Assembly (NCBI GenBank): GCA_013214945.1
Contig: JABSRT010000020.1
Span: 1-64,000 of the forward strand
DNA length: 64,000 nucleotides
Source: Gammaproteobacteria bacterium
GTDB lineage: Bacteria; Pseudomonadota; Gammaproteobacteria; Enterobacterales; Psychrobiaceae
Reading direction: 5' to 3'
Position numbers and translations under genes: made by a program. The notes beneath the pieces were generated by a model that was not told the origin of the DNA, searched no databases, and saw only the letters and a list, made by a program, of their open reading frames with translations. Below, in pieces: positions 46,460-55,201 of this stretch. Position 1 is the first letter of the stretch. The number at the start of each line of letters is the position of its first letter.

Positions 46460-48688
46460 TTATTGCTTCGCGGCTGCAATTGCAGCGTTGAAGGTTTTAC
46501 TTGGACGCATAATTTTCTTAACTGCATCACGGTTAGGGTGGAAGTAACCACCAGGTACAGTAGGACGACCTTGTACAGCACTCATCTCAGCAATGATTTT
46601 TTGTTCGTTGTCTGACAGAGTTTGTGCAAACTCTTTAAACTTAGCGGCCAATTCTACATCGTCAGTTTGAGCTGCAACTTCTTGAGCCCAGTACAATGCA
46701 AGATAGAAGTGGCTGCCACGGTTATCAAGTTCGCCAGTGCGACGTGATGGTGACTTATTATTTTGTAATAAGGTTGTCGTTGCTGCATCTAGGGTGTTAG
46801 CTAAGATAGTTGCGGACGCGTTATTTTGCTTACGGCCCATATCTTCTAAAGAAACTGCAATCGCCATAAATTCACCGAGTGAATCCCAACGTAAATGGTT
46901 TTCTTCAACAACCTGTTGCACATGGCGTGGAGCTGAACCACCAGCACCCGTTTCATACATACCGCCGCCTGAAAGCATCGGCACAATTGACAGCATTTTA
47001 GCTGACGTACCAAGTTCCATAATTGGGAATAGATCAGTTAGGTAATCACGTAATACGTTACCAGTAACAGAAATAGTATCTAAGCCACGACGTTGACGTT
47101 CCATAGAAACACGGATCGCTTGGTTATAATCCATCTTAGAAATACTAAGACCTTCAGTATCGTGCTCTTGAAGATAGAAATCGACTTTCTTCATTAGTTC
47201 CATGTCGTGAGCACGCTCAGGATCTAACCAGAAAATAGCTGGAGTATTAGAATTACGAGCACGTGTTACGCCAAGTTTAACCCAATCACGCACTGGTGCA
47301 TCTTTAGTTTGACAAGCACGCCAAATATCGCCTTTCTCAACGTGGTGCTCAGTTAGCACTGTGCCATCAGTGGTTACGATACGCATAACGCCATCACATT
47401 CCATTTCGAATGTCTTGTCGTGAGAACCGTATTCTTCAGCTTTTTTAGCCATTAGACCAACGTTAGGTACCGTACCCATAGTGGTTGGATCGAATGCGCC
47501 GTGAGTTTTACAAAAATCAATCATTTCTTGGTAAATACGGGCATAAGTACTTTCAGGCATAATGGCCTTAGTATCTTTTAGCTTACCGTCAGCACCCCAC
47601 ATTTGCCCAGAGCTACGGATCATTGCTGGCATAGAAGCATCAACGATAACATCACTAGGTACGTGCAGGTTAGAAACACCTTTAACTGAATCAACCATCG
47701 CCATTTCAGGACGGGTTACATAACAAGCTTGAATATCACGCTCGATCTGTTCACGTTGAGTTCGTGGCAAAGTCTGAATTTTGTCATAGATGTTGCCTAA
47801 ACCAAGGTTCGGGTTAACTTCTAACTTTTCGAAAATTGCAGCATGCTTATCAAACACGTCGCGGTAAAATACTTTAACAGCATGACCGAATACGATTGGG
47901 TGAGAAACTTTCATCATGGTTGCTTTTACGTGCAGCGACCACATCACACCAGTTTCTTTACAGTCTTGTAAGGTTTTTTCAAAAAACTTGTCTAAAGCTT
48001 TGCTGCTCATGAACATGCCGTCGATGATTTCACCTTGCTCAAGTGATAATTCTTTCATCACTTTTACATTGCCACCCGTTGGGGTAAATTCAATTCGGAC
48101 ATCTGTTGCATTTTCAACGGTAGCAGACTGCTCACTTGAGAAGAAATCGCCTTCACGCATGAAATCAGCATGAGTACGTGAAGCTTGGCTCCACTTACCC
48201 ATCGAGTGTGGGAATTTTTTAACGTAAGCCTTTACCGCCGGTGGAGCACGACGATCAGAATTACCTTCACGCAATACTGGGTTTACCGCACTACCAAGAA
48301 TTTTCGAATAACGAGCAGCGATCGCTGCTTCTTCTTCAGTATGTGGGTTAAGGCTTAAATCAGGAATATGGTAACCTTGGCTTTGCAACTCTTTAATACA
48401 ATCAACTAACTGTGGAACAGAAGCACTGATATTAGGTAATTTGATGATGTTAGCATCAGAATCTTGAGTTAATTGACCTAAAAATATAAGACCATCTTCA
48501 ACCTGTTGCTGAGCTGTTAAATTCTCTGGGAATGCTGCTAATACACGCGCACCGAGTGAAATGTCACTTAGTTTTACATCAATGTCGGCCGCTGAGGCGA
48601 AAGTGCGGAAAATTGGTAACAGTGAACAGGTCGCTAATGAAGGAGCTTCATCAGTCAGTGTGTAATAGATAGTTTTTTTATTTGACAT
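46460..48688 (-). CDS. icd2: Isocitrate dehydrogenase (NADP), monomeric type
   Basis: A 742-residue monomeric isocitrate dehydrogenase, which converts isocitrate to 2-oxoglutarate with NADP+ in the citric acid cycle. The monomeric type is unrelated in length to the 45-kDa dimeric Icd and is common in Vibrio, Colwellia and Shewanella. Recognisable segments include EGNSDRRAPPAVKAYVKK near residue 140, HVKATMMKVSHPIVFGH near 255 and GNVLRDYLTDLFPIMELGTS near 555. The family is noted for cold-active isozymes in psychrophiles. AGGGAAAT lies before the ATG (complement), and a strong terminator follows. Confidence 0.96.
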   Translation of the reverse strand: MSNKKTIYYTLTDEAPSLATCSLLPIFRTFASAADIDVKLSDISLGARVLAAFPENLTAQQQVEDGLIFLGQLTQDSDANIIKLPNISASVPQLVDCIKELQSQGYHIPDLSLNPHTEEEAAIAARYSKILGSAVNPVLREGNSDRRAPPAVKAYVKKFPHSMGKWSQASRTHADFMREGDFFSSEQSATVENATDVRIEFTPTGGNVKVMKELSLEQGEIIDGMFMSSKALDKFFEKTLQDCKETGVMWSLHVKATMMKVSHPIVFGHAVKVFYRDVFDKHAAIFEKLEVNPNLGLGNIYDKIQTLPRTQREQIERDIQACYVTRPEMAMVDSVKGVSNLHVPSDVIVDASMPAMIRSSGQMWGADGKLKDTKAIMPESTYARIYQEMIDFCKTHGAFDPTTMGTVPNVGLMAKKAEEYGSHDKTFEMECDGVMRIVTTDGTVLTEHHVEKGDIWRACQTKDAPVRDWVKLGVTRARNSNTPAIFWLDPERAHDMELMKKVDFYLQEHDTEGLSISKMDYNQAIRVSMERQRRGLDTISVTGNVLRDYLTDLFPIMELGTSAKMLSIVPMLSGGGMYETGAGGSAPRHVQQVVEENHLRWDSLGEFMAIAVSLEDMGRKQNNASATILANTLDAATTTLLQNNKSPSRRTGELDNRGSHFYLALYWAQEVAAQTDDVELAAKFKEFAQTLSDNEQKIIAEMSAVQGRPTVPGGYFHPNRDAVKKIMRPSKTFNAAIAAAKQ

Positions 48689-49005
48689 TTTATTTCCCTA
48701 AAATTTTCAGTAAAAACGCAATGACTCAAACTAAAGTAACGTTTGGTTAACTTTATTCCAGCATTTAAGTCATCGGATGAAACATTTTATAAACGTGGGC
48801 CGTAGTATACCCAAATATTTGAAATACTGTAGTGCCCAAAACCGAATATTTAACCAAAATAGACTAAAGTTTGTGCTTTAAGCGACTATTTTACGTAATA
48901 AAATGACGAAAAATATAAATAACTATTCAGTCGCTGTGGAATGGCAAGACTAAAGCAGCAATAACAGGTCTGACCAACCGACCTAAAATTGCTGCTTTAT
49001 TAGCA
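48689..49005. other. 317-bp intergenic region upstream of icd
   Basis: No gene seen. The right end holds the nested hairpin behind the lipoprotein gene; the left end is the icd ribosome site and presumably its promoter, rich in AT, without a recognised operator. Confidence 0.5.
48952..48998 (-). terminator. Nested hairpin after LEA14-type lipoprotein gene
   Basis: An 11-bp outer stem AAAGCAGCAAT/ATTGCTGCTTT (48952-48962 with 48988-48998) encloses a smaller AGGTC/GACCT stem (48966-48970 with 48980-48984). It begins 7 nt after the leftward gene's stop and is followed in that direction by TTTAGT, a modest U-tract. Confidence 0.6.
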
Positions 49006-49806
49006 CTATTTAAATAATTGACCTAAATTGATGGTCTGTTGTTTTTTTACCGAAAATAACGGACTATTTATCTCAATCGTTAATGGCACATTGGGCTTGC
49101 TCAGAAGACTAAATATATTTGAAAATAACATATTGGGTTTTATTTTTATTGGTAAACTAATCTTTTGGCTTCCTGAGTCTAGTGCTGTTTTTTGTAAAGC
49201 GCCCTCAAATAAAGCGGTTGCATTGCTCGACACGCGGTAACTTAAATTATCTAAGGGTAAGTTAAAATCATTTTTGTTGTCGATCTCGAGCTCGATAGTT
49301 AGCGCTACCTCTTTAAAATTAGCTTTGCCAACAGTAATGTTGCTAACACTTACCTTAGGTAGATATAAAGTATCTTGTTTTTCAAATGGAATGTCGAAGC
49401 CAACAACATTAATGCTGCCGCTGATCTGATAATCAACTTGACCGTTTTTAAACAACAACTGCTGCAACGCAGATAATGATTTATTGGTTAGTGCTAGCGC
49501 CAGGGTGACATCTTTGGTGCCATTAGCGGGCAGGGTGCCGATATCTTTTGACATGCCATTGAGCAGTTGTTGGTTATTGAGACTTAATTGGTAATTAATA
49601 CTATTAACGGGGATCGGTAGCATACTGTTGTTAGTAATCGCTATAACGGGCAATAATTCGATTGATTTAGCTGAAACTTTGCCAACTGATAACGATTTAA
49701 ATGCCGCTTGAGGTTTAAGTATTTGGCTAGACATTTGTTGTAGAGAGCTACAGCCAGCCAAGATAATAACCATCGAGGCGACGGCTAGGTGTTTGATCCT
49801 ATTCAT
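49006..49806 (-). CDS. LEA14/WHy-domain lipoprotein
   Basis: A 266-residue lipoprotein. The lipobox is LAGC with the lipidated Cys19, and Ser at +2 predicts the outer membrane. Two LEA2-type (WHy) beta domains follow (about residues 35-145 and 150-265), as in desiccation-related LEA14-like proteins. They show the usual pattern of 'ITNNSMLPIPVNSINYQLSLN' and 'EIDNKNDFNLPLDNLSYRVS'. The function is not known; proteins of this type may bind hydrophobic ligands or stabilise partners. The frame extends to 49848, but the ATG at 49806 has AGGAA 5 nt upstream and gives the lipoprotein signal directly. Confidence 0.8.
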   Translation of the reverse strand: MNRIKHLAVASMVIILAGCSSLQQMSSQILKPQAAFKSLSVGKVSAKSIELLPVIAITNNSMLPIPVNSINYQLSLNNQQLLNGMSKDIGTLPANGTKDVTLALALTNKSLSALQQLLFKNGQVDYQISGSINVVGFDIPFEKQDTLYLPKVSVSNITVGKANFKEVALTIELEIDNKNDFNLPLDNLSYRVSSNATALFEGALQKTALDSGSQKISLPIKIKPNMLFSNIFSLLSKPNVPLTIEINSPLFSVKKQQTINLGQLFK

Positions 49807-50149
49807 AGGTGTTCCTGTAATAAATGAGTAAAGAAAGATTAACAGCACAGCGCTGACGGCATTAACTGTAGATGACTTTACACGAGAACACCATGCACTT
49901 TACACTTGAACAACATAGACTTTGTAGTCAAATAAGCTCGCCAAGAGTAAGCTAATCAACAGCAGTATTAGGTAATGCTAGTATTTGATAATGGCAGGAA
50001 CTAATAGTGTTGGCTCTGTTCAAATGGCAACACTTTAGTACAACAGAGAAAATAATGTTAAAAAATCCTGGTTTAATACATGACTAAACCCATCACCGTT
50101 ACTTTGTTTGATGGGCTTAATTGCTCAAGGTTGTGACTAATTAGTCCAG
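49807..50149. other. 343-bp intergenic region between lipoprotein and bacterioferritin genes
   Basis: No gene seen. A CCCATCA/TGATGGG hairpin (50089-50095 with 50109-50115) with T bases on the leftward side is a weak terminator for the bacterioferritin operon. The remainder should carry the lipoprotein promoter. Confidence 0.45.
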
Positions 50150-50629
50150 CTAGATACTCGGGCTCATTTGAGATTGGATGTAGTTTTGCAAGCCAACTCT
50201 GTCTATTAAACCCAGTTGTTGTTCGAGCCAATATATATGGTCCATTTCGGTGTCATCGAGTAAATCAACCAAGATGTCACGGCTTACATAATCTTGCTGC
50301 TGCTCGCAAACACCAATTATTTTACGTAAGCTCGCAGCAACCACTTGTTCTGCTCCGAGATCATTTTCGAGCATTTCTTTGACATTACTGCCTACCTTAA
50401 TCGGTACTCTAGAGGCGGTATCAGCGTCGCCCTCTAAAAATAGGATCCGTTCGGCTAAGCGTTTAGCATGGCCAAGTTCCTCTTCATATTCATGCGCTAA
50501 ATGATCATGTAATTTTACAATGCCCCAATCTTCATACATTTTCGAATGAGCTAGATATTGATCCATAGAGGACAATTCTAGTGTTAACTGCTTGTTGAGG
50601 TGGTCAACGACCACTTGAATACCTTTCAT
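50150..50629 (-). CDS. bfrB: Bacterioferritin, ferroxidase-type subunit
   Basis: A 159-residue bacterioferritin subunit for iron storage and detoxification in the 24-mer shell. By E. coli numbering the ferroxidase ligands are present: Glu18, Glu51, His54 and Glu94, with the last Glu-x-x-His pair at 128/131 after a one-residue insertion. The heme ligand Met52 is replaced by Leu. It should therefore oxidise iron but not bind heme at the dimer interface. It starts 1 nt after the stop of the upstream paralogue, so the two are translated together. The symbol is given by analogy. Confidence 0.9.
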   Translation of the reverse strand: MKGIQVVVDHLNKQLTLELSSMDQYLAHSKMYEDWGIVKLHDHLAHEYEEELGHAKRLAERILFLEGDADTASRVPIKVGSNVKEMLENDLGAEQVVAASLRKIIGVCEQQQDYVSRDILVDLLDDTEMDHIYWLEQQLGLIDRVGLQNYIQSQMSPSI

Positions 50630-50630
50630 G

Positions 50631-51101
50631 TTAATCCTCCATCATTGATTGTTGATAGTTTTCGATACCGGTGTTATCGATCAGGAATTGTTGCGACTCA
50701 ATCCAATCGACATGTTCCTCTTCTTGCTCAAGGATTTTCTCTAAGATTTCACGGCTGACATAATCTTCACTCTTTTCACATAATTCAATTGCACTGCGCA
50801 GCGCGGCAATTTGTTCTAGCTCAAAGTCATAATCGCATTGCAACATCTCTGCGGTATGCTCACCAATACGCAAGCGACCAAGTTGTTGCAAGTTAGGTAA
50901 GCCCTCAAGGAATAAAATCCGTTCAATTAGCTTATCTGCTTGTTTCATATCTAAAATAGATTTCTTGTAATCTTTTTCATCTAACTCATTAAGACCCCAA
51001 TTCTTAAATATACGAGCATGTAAAAAGAATTGATTAATAGACGTCAATTCCAAGGTTAACATTTGATTTAATACACTAAGTATATTGCTCGAGCTTTTCA
51101 T
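50631..51101 (-). CDS. bfrA: Bacterioferritin, heme-binding subunit
   Basis: A 156-residue bacterioferritin subunit, the first gene of the pair. Met52, the axial heme ligand, is kept, as are Glu18, Glu94, Glu127 and His130. However Glu51 is Asp and the ferroxidase bridge His54 is Gln, and Tyr25 is Phe. It should bind heme but have an impaired ferroxidase centre, the reverse of its partner. Such complementary subunits form mixed 24-mers in Pseudomonas putida and Neisseria. A Fur-box-like site lies about 130 nt upstream. Confidence 0.9.
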   Translation of the reverse strand: MKSSSNILSVLNQMLTLELTSINQFFLHARIFKNWGLNELDEKDYKKSILDMKQADKLIERILFLEGLPNLQQLGRLRIGEHTAEMLQCDYDFELEQIAALRSAIELCEKSEDYVSREILEKILEQEEEHVDWIESQQFLIDNTGIENYQQSMMED

Positions 51102-51470
51102 CGTTTAATACCTTGTTTGAGGTTATGGATATTGACTCATTATAGGGCGTTTTTTAACCAGCACAAAGACCAATTAAGCATAACCGTTCTGCCTATATAC
51201 TTGATAATTATAAGTAAGTTGTAATAGCAGTGAGAGTCATTATTATTATCACAACGATTAATACACTGCGCTTGGTCAGTGATTTTTCTCAAATCAACCA
51301 TTCTACAATTCAGGATCAATATTATCGGATCGCTCGTTGCGCATGGCAGGTCACGAATGAATTGAGCTAACAATGTGAGGTTGTCAGCAATAAAATACGC
51401 GCTAGCAATTGAATAACCCGCATAAAGTATTTAAGATCAACGTAATTTTTCCATCTTACGGAACCTCGTC
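51102..51470. other. 369-bp divergent region, bacterioferritin / DsbA-family gene
   Basis: No gene seen beyond chance frames. It contains the Fur-box-like site (51232-51250) and, on the minus strand below it, a TATAAT-like -10 near 51205 that could serve the bacterioferritin operon. The promoter of the rightward gene is not evident. Confidence 0.5.
51232..51250 (-). promoter_or_regulatory. Fur-box-like site upstream of bacterioferritin operon
   Basis: Read on the minus strand, GATAATAATAATGACTCTC matches the 19-bp Fur consensus at 15 positions by eye. It lies about 130 nt upstream of the first bacterioferritin start and just upstream of a TATAAT-like sequence. Fur control of bacterioferritin is well known in other bacteria; here it is inference from the site. 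Confidence 0.55.
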
Positions 51471-52070
51471 ATGTCTGCTCAATTATATTTTGTCTACGAC
51501 TCTCATTGCCCATGGAGTTATGCATCAACCTCATTGGTCAACGCTATCGCCAAAGCTTACCCTGAATTTACGATTAACTTATGGCACTGTGGCCATTATG
51601 ATGGCACCGACAGTGCAGGTTTGCAGCAAGCAGAAGCTGTGGTTGACCAAAGTACCGTCAAGTTCGGTAAAGCTTACATAAGCCAAGCTAATAAGCCTCA
51701 AGATTCGACGCTTAGTGCCAATCTGATGGCGTGGATGATTAGCAAACAACCAGCTAATGCCTTAGCGGTGTTAAATGCGTTGCAACATGCTCACTTTATA
51801 GAAGGTAACCCATTACGTGACCAGCAAGACTTCGCTGCCATCATCGAGCAATTTAAATTGTCACCACCAACCAAGGTATTTAAGGACAGTATTAGTAAAG
51901 ATGCTGATCACGTGTTGTCAGAAGTTGCAGAGTTGCAAGAACATATCGGGACGACAGCATTCCCGGCGCTTTTGTTGCTAACCGAAGACAAAGCCGTGTT
52001 GTTAAATCACTCGTTATACCTTGAAAAACCAACGGCCATTGTTGAAGCAGTTCAGTTAGAACTAAACTAA
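51471..52070 (+). CDS. DsbA-family thioredoxin-fold protein with CPWS motif
   Basis: A 199-residue cytoplasmic protein (no signal peptide) of the DsbA/FrnE-like fold. The active-site motif near the N-terminus is Cys13-Pro-Trp-Ser16, so it has a single cysteine where classic DsbA has CXXC. This is common in glutathione S-transferase-like and isomerase members of the fold. A cis-proline loop, TAFPALLLL, is present near residue 163. The substrate is unknown. ACGGA lies 9 nt before the ATG. It converges on the methionine gamma-lyase gene. Confidence 0.8.
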   Translation: MSAQLYFVYDSHCPWSYASTSLVNAIAKAYPEFTINLWHCGHYDGTDSAGLQQAEAVVDQSTVKFGKAYISQANKPQDSTLSANLMAWMISKQPANALAVLNALQHAHFIEGNPLRDQQDFAAIIEQFKLSPPTKVFKDSISKDADHVLSEVAELQEHIGTTAFPALLLLTEDKAVLLNHSLYLEKPTAIVEAVQLELN

Positions 52071-52104
52071 TGCGCTTGGTATAGCTGCACTTAATGGTAT
52101 TGGC

Positions 52105-52124
52105 GCTGCGCCCCCAAGCGCAGC
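52105..52124. terminator. GC-rich hairpin between convergent genes
   Basis: GCTGCGC (52105-52111) pairs with GCGCAGC (52118-52124) around a 6-nt loop in the 74-bp convergent gap between the DsbA-family and methionine gamma-lyase genes. There is no T-tract on either side, so termination is only likely, not certain. Confidence 0.5.
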
Positions 52125-52144
52125 ACAATAACATAGGGTCGCGG

Positions 52145-53350
52145 CTAACTACCTACTTGCTGTAACGGTGCAGCCATTGCTTTGATTAATGCTTGATCTA
52201 AATCTGTGATTAAATCGTCCGGATGTTCAAGACCCACCGAAATTCTGATTAACGAATCACTGATGCCCGCGGCTGCTCTTTCTTGCGCAGTATAGGGGCT
52301 GTGAGTCATTGACGCTGGATGCTGGATTAAAGATTCAGCATCGCCTAAGCTTACGGCTATGGCGAACAACTCAGTCGAATCAATCATCTTCATGCCTTGG
52401 TTTAAATCGCCCTTGATCTCAAAAGAAACAACGCCACCAGCCCCAGACATTTGCTTACCGATAAATTTATGCCCTTGATGGCCTGTTAACCCAGGATAAT
52501 ATACTTGCGTAATCATCGGATGTTGTTCTAGGTACTGCGCCACCTTTTGGGCGTTTTCGCAGTGCGCCTTCATTCTAATATGCAAGGTTTTCAAGCCCCG
52601 TAGAATAAGCCAAGCGTCATGGGGGCTAATGGTGCCACCAATGTCTTTAAGGGCGGTTAGTTTAATGGTTTCGATCATCGATTGGGTGCCACAAATAATG
52701 CCAGCGACGACATCGCCATGACCATTAAGGTATTTTGTCGCGCTATGCACCACGATATCAAAACCAAATTGAGCAGGACGCTGTAATATAGGGGTCAGGA
52801 AAGTATTGTCACAAATTGAAATTAAGTTATGTTTTTTAGCGAAGGTGGCAACCATCGCTAAATCGATGACCAGCAGGGTTGGATTAATCGGTGTTTCAAG
52901 AAATATTAATTTGGTATTGGGTTTGACCGCCGCGTCTAGTTCACTTTGCACCGTCATATCGACAAAGGTCACTTCCACTGCAAATTTAGTTAACATATGA
53001 CTAAACAAGGCAAAACTGCAGCCATATAACGCTCTTGATGCAATGATATGGTCTCCAGCTTGAACATTTGTCATCACCGCGGCAGAAATTGCTGCCATGC
53101 CCGTAGCTGTCGCAGCTGCGTCTTCCATGCCTTCTAATACCGCAAGTTTTTGCTCTAATTGTCGGGTCGTTGGGTTGCCTAGTCGGGTATATATATAACC
53201 GGGTTCATCGCCGTTAAAACGCGCAGCACCTTGGGCAGCATCTTTAAAAATAAAAGTAGACGTTTGGTAAAGAGGTGTCGCTAGTGAACCAAATTGTTGG
53301 TCGTCAATTCTGCCAGCGTGTACTACTTGCGTTTCAATTTTATAACTCAT
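52145..53350 (-). CDS. mdeA: Methionine gamma-lyase
   Basis: A 401-residue PLP enzyme of the Cys/Met metabolism family. It splits L-methionine to methanethiol, 2-oxobutyrate and ammonia. The PLP lysine is Lys206 in SATKYLNGHGD. The Tyr109-Gly-Cys111 motif near ASRALYGCSF is the feature that marks methionine gamma-lyases from cystathionine lyases and synthases, because Cys116 of the Pseudomonas putida enzyme occupies this place. AAGGGAAA lies before the ATG (complement). It is divergent from tyrR across a region with two palindromes, so TyrR may regulate it. Confidence 0.9.
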   Translation of the reverse strand: MSYKIETQVVHAGRIDDQQFGSLATPLYQTSTFIFKDAAQGAARFNGDEPGYIYTRLGNPTTRQLEQKLAVLEGMEDAAATATGMAAISAAVMTNVQAGDHIIASRALYGCSFALFSHMLTKFAVEVTFVDMTVQSELDAAVKPNTKLIFLETPINPTLLVIDLAMVATFAKKHNLISICDNTFLTPILQRPAQFGFDIVVHSATKYLNGHGDVVAGIICGTQSMIETIKLTALKDIGGTISPHDAWLILRGLKTLHIRMKAHCENAQKVAQYLEQHPMITQVYYPGLTGHQGHKFIGKQMSGAGGVVSFEIKGDLNQGMKMIDSTELFAIAVSLGDAESLIQHPASMTHSPYTAQERAAAGISDSLIRISVGLEHPDDLITDLDQALIKAMAAPLQQVGS

Positions 53351-53508
53351 TATTTTCCCTTATTATTATAGTCGGTCACCAAAATCCTGTGCCGTTCGAA
53401 CTGATAATGCAACTGCGCATTACTTTACCAAGCATAAAGCTTGCCAAAACAATAAGTGACCAAATTACAATAAGTTACAAGGAGGTTGAGTGCTGTTGGT
53501 CTAACGAA

Positions 53509-53526
53509 CGTTACATTTTTGTAACG
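53509..53526. promoter_or_regulatory. TyrR-box-like palindrome, distal copy
   Basis: CGTTAC-ATTTTT-GTAACG: six-base arms that are exact inverse complements, with a 6-nt spacer, the geometry of the TyrR box (TGTAAA-N6-TTTACA). It lies about 160 nt from the mdeA start and about 140 nt from the tyrR start. Confidence 0.55.
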
Positions 53527-53621
53527 GCTTGTGTAGTAGGTGTGTGGCAAATCCTGTAATAGATTGTTTGCGGTGTTAGCGAGAGTGCTTATTAGCTACG
53601 CTTGGTCGTCTTTAATTACTG

Positions 53622-53639
53622 TGTTACATTTTGGTAACA
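53622..53639. promoter_or_regulatory. TyrR-box-like palindrome, tyrR-proximal copy
   Basis: TGTTAC-ATTTTG-GTAACA: perfect six-base arms with a 6-nt spacer. It ends 24 nt before the tyrR ATG, where binding would block tyrR expression. A further half-site TGTTACA follows at once. Confidence 0.6.
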
Positions 53640-53663
53640 TGTTACATATATGATAAAGAGACG

Positions 53664-55181
53664 ATGCGATTAGATATTCACTGTCAAGATCGACCAGGCA
53701 TGACCCAAGAGATCCTCAATAGCATTGGCTGCCAAGGCTGGGATCTGACTGCGCTTGAGATGGTTAGCAAGAAAATATTTGTCCATTTTGATCCCCAGGG
53801 TGCTAGTTTCAATCAAGTCAGCACGCTGCTGCATAACATCGCTGGGGTTAAGCAAGTTGTCGAAATAGACTTGTTACCGAGCGAATTAAAGCGTAAACAT
53901 CTTGATGCATTATTATCAAAGTTGCCTGATCCGCTGTTAGATATCGATATGTGTGGCACCATTTTAGTTGCAAATAGTGCTGCCCAGCGAGCCTTTGAGC
54001 TTGATAAAGATCAGATTGCCGGTTGTAATATCACCGAGTTAATCGCTGTGCCATTGGCACGATTATTACCTAATGACGGTGAGTGTTTTGAGGTGTGTTG
54101 CGCCAATAAACAGTATTTAATGGATATAAGCCCCGTTAGAACCCATGATACAACGACTGGCGCGGTAATCGTTTTACGTAGCCCACAACGATTAGGGCAG
54201 CAAATTTCGGCGATCGGTCACCAACCTGATACCAACATTGAGTCGATGGTTGGCCAATGCCAGCAGATGAAACTGATTGGTCAACAAACTATTCGTTTTG
54301 CTCAATTAGACTTACCGGTGCTGGTGGTTGGGGAGACTGGCACCGGTAAAGAATTGCTCGCGAGGGCACTGCATGACGCAGGTCCCCGGGCCAAAGCGCC
54401 ATTTTTAGCGATTAACTGCGCGAGTTTAGCCGAGAACCTGTTAGAAAGTGAATTGTTCGGTTATGCCCCCGGCGCGTTTACTGGCGCCAAACGTGGTGGT
54501 AAACCCGGATTGTTTGAATTGGCCGAAGCTGGCACGATTTTTTTAGACGAAATTGGTGAAATGTCAGTATATTTGCAAGCAAAGCTATTACGATTTTTGC
54601 AAGAATTCAGTTTTCGACGCATTGGTGGCAGCCGTGAAATTAACGTTAATGTCCGAATTGTCTGCGCGACTCATCGTGATTTGAATATGATGATGCAGCA
54701 AGGCAGTTTTAGAGAAGATCTATTTTACCGCCTGAACGTGCTTAGTTTGAGTTTACCGCCATTAAGGCAGCGATCGGAGGATATTCCGGCTTTAATTGAA
54801 CGCTTTTGTTTAAATGCCGCCCACCAAATAAATATCAGCCCACCACATTTCTCCAATGAGGCGATTGCGCTGCTAAAAAAAGCACCGTGGCCAGGTAATA
54901 TTAGGCAGTTACAAAATGTGATATTTAGGACCTTGGCATTAACGGATTGCCCCACAATTACCCCACAAGAGCTGTGTTTATCCCAATTCACTAATGAATT
55001 GACTGTGCCATTGGGCGATGCTAAGTCAATAAATTCATTGGAACACGCGGTGGGCCAGTATGAAAAAGAGCTCTTGGCCCAGCTGTACAACCATTACCCG
55101 TCGACCCGAAAATTAGCTGAGCGCCTTGGGGTATCTAATGCGACTATTTCGCGTAAATTAACCAAACATGGTTTGAACTAA
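53664..55181 (+). CDS. tyrR: Transcriptional regulator TyrR
   Basis: A 505-residue aromatic-amino-acid-responsive regulator. Domains: ACT (about 1-70, opening MRLDIHCQDRPGMTQEIL as in E. coli TyrR), PAS (about 78-140), AAA+ (about 200-430) with Walker A GETGTGKE near 224, and a C-terminal helix-turn-helix (about 470-503). The frame can start at a TTG at 53631, but the ATG at 53664 matches the E. coli start and has AAAGAG upstream. Unlike E. coli TyrR, the AAA+ domain keeps the sigma-54 contact loop GAFTGA (residues 270-275), so it could activate sigma-54 promoters like Pseudomonas PhhR. A palindrome just upstream suggests self-repression. Confidence 0.92.
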   Translation: MRLDIHCQDRPGMTQEILNSIGCQGWDLTALEMVSKKIFVHFDPQGASFNQVSTLLHNIAGVKQVVEIDLLPSELKRKHLDALLSKLPDPLLDIDMCGTILVANSAAQRAFELDKDQIAGCNITELIAVPLARLLPNDGECFEVCCANKQYLMDISPVRTHDTTTGAVIVLRSPQRLGQQISAIGHQPDTNIESMVGQCQQMKLIGQQTIRFAQLDLPVLVVGETGTGKELLARALHDAGPRAKAPFLAINCASLAENLLESELFGYAPGAFTGAKRGGKPGLFELAEAGTIFLDEIGEMSVYLQAKLLRFLQEFSFRRIGGSREINVNVRIVCATHRDLNMMMQQGSFREDLFYRLNVLSLSLPPLRQRSEDIPALIERFCLNAAHQINISPPHFSNEAIALLKKAPWPGNIRQLQNVIFRTLALTDCPTITPQELCLSQFTNELTVPLGDAKSINSLEHAVGQYEKELLAQLYNHYPSTRKLAERLGVSNATISRKLTKHGLN

Positions 55182-55201
55182 TCTGTAACCTAGCTTTTGA
55201 T

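Larger units (their letters stand above)
53351..53663. other. 313-bp divergent control region, mdeA / tyrR
   Basis: No gene seen. It carries two 6-6-6 palindromes (53509-53526 and 53622-53639) and several extra GTTACA half-sites (near 53474 and 53641). It presumably holds both divergent promoters. No sigma-54 type -24/-12 element was found by eye on the mdeA side. Confidence 0.6.

Noticed and set aside
51140-51373. 77-codon leftward frame upstream of the bacterioferritin genes
   Set aside because: It overlaps the Fur-box-like site and promoter region, and the product has no recognisable pattern.
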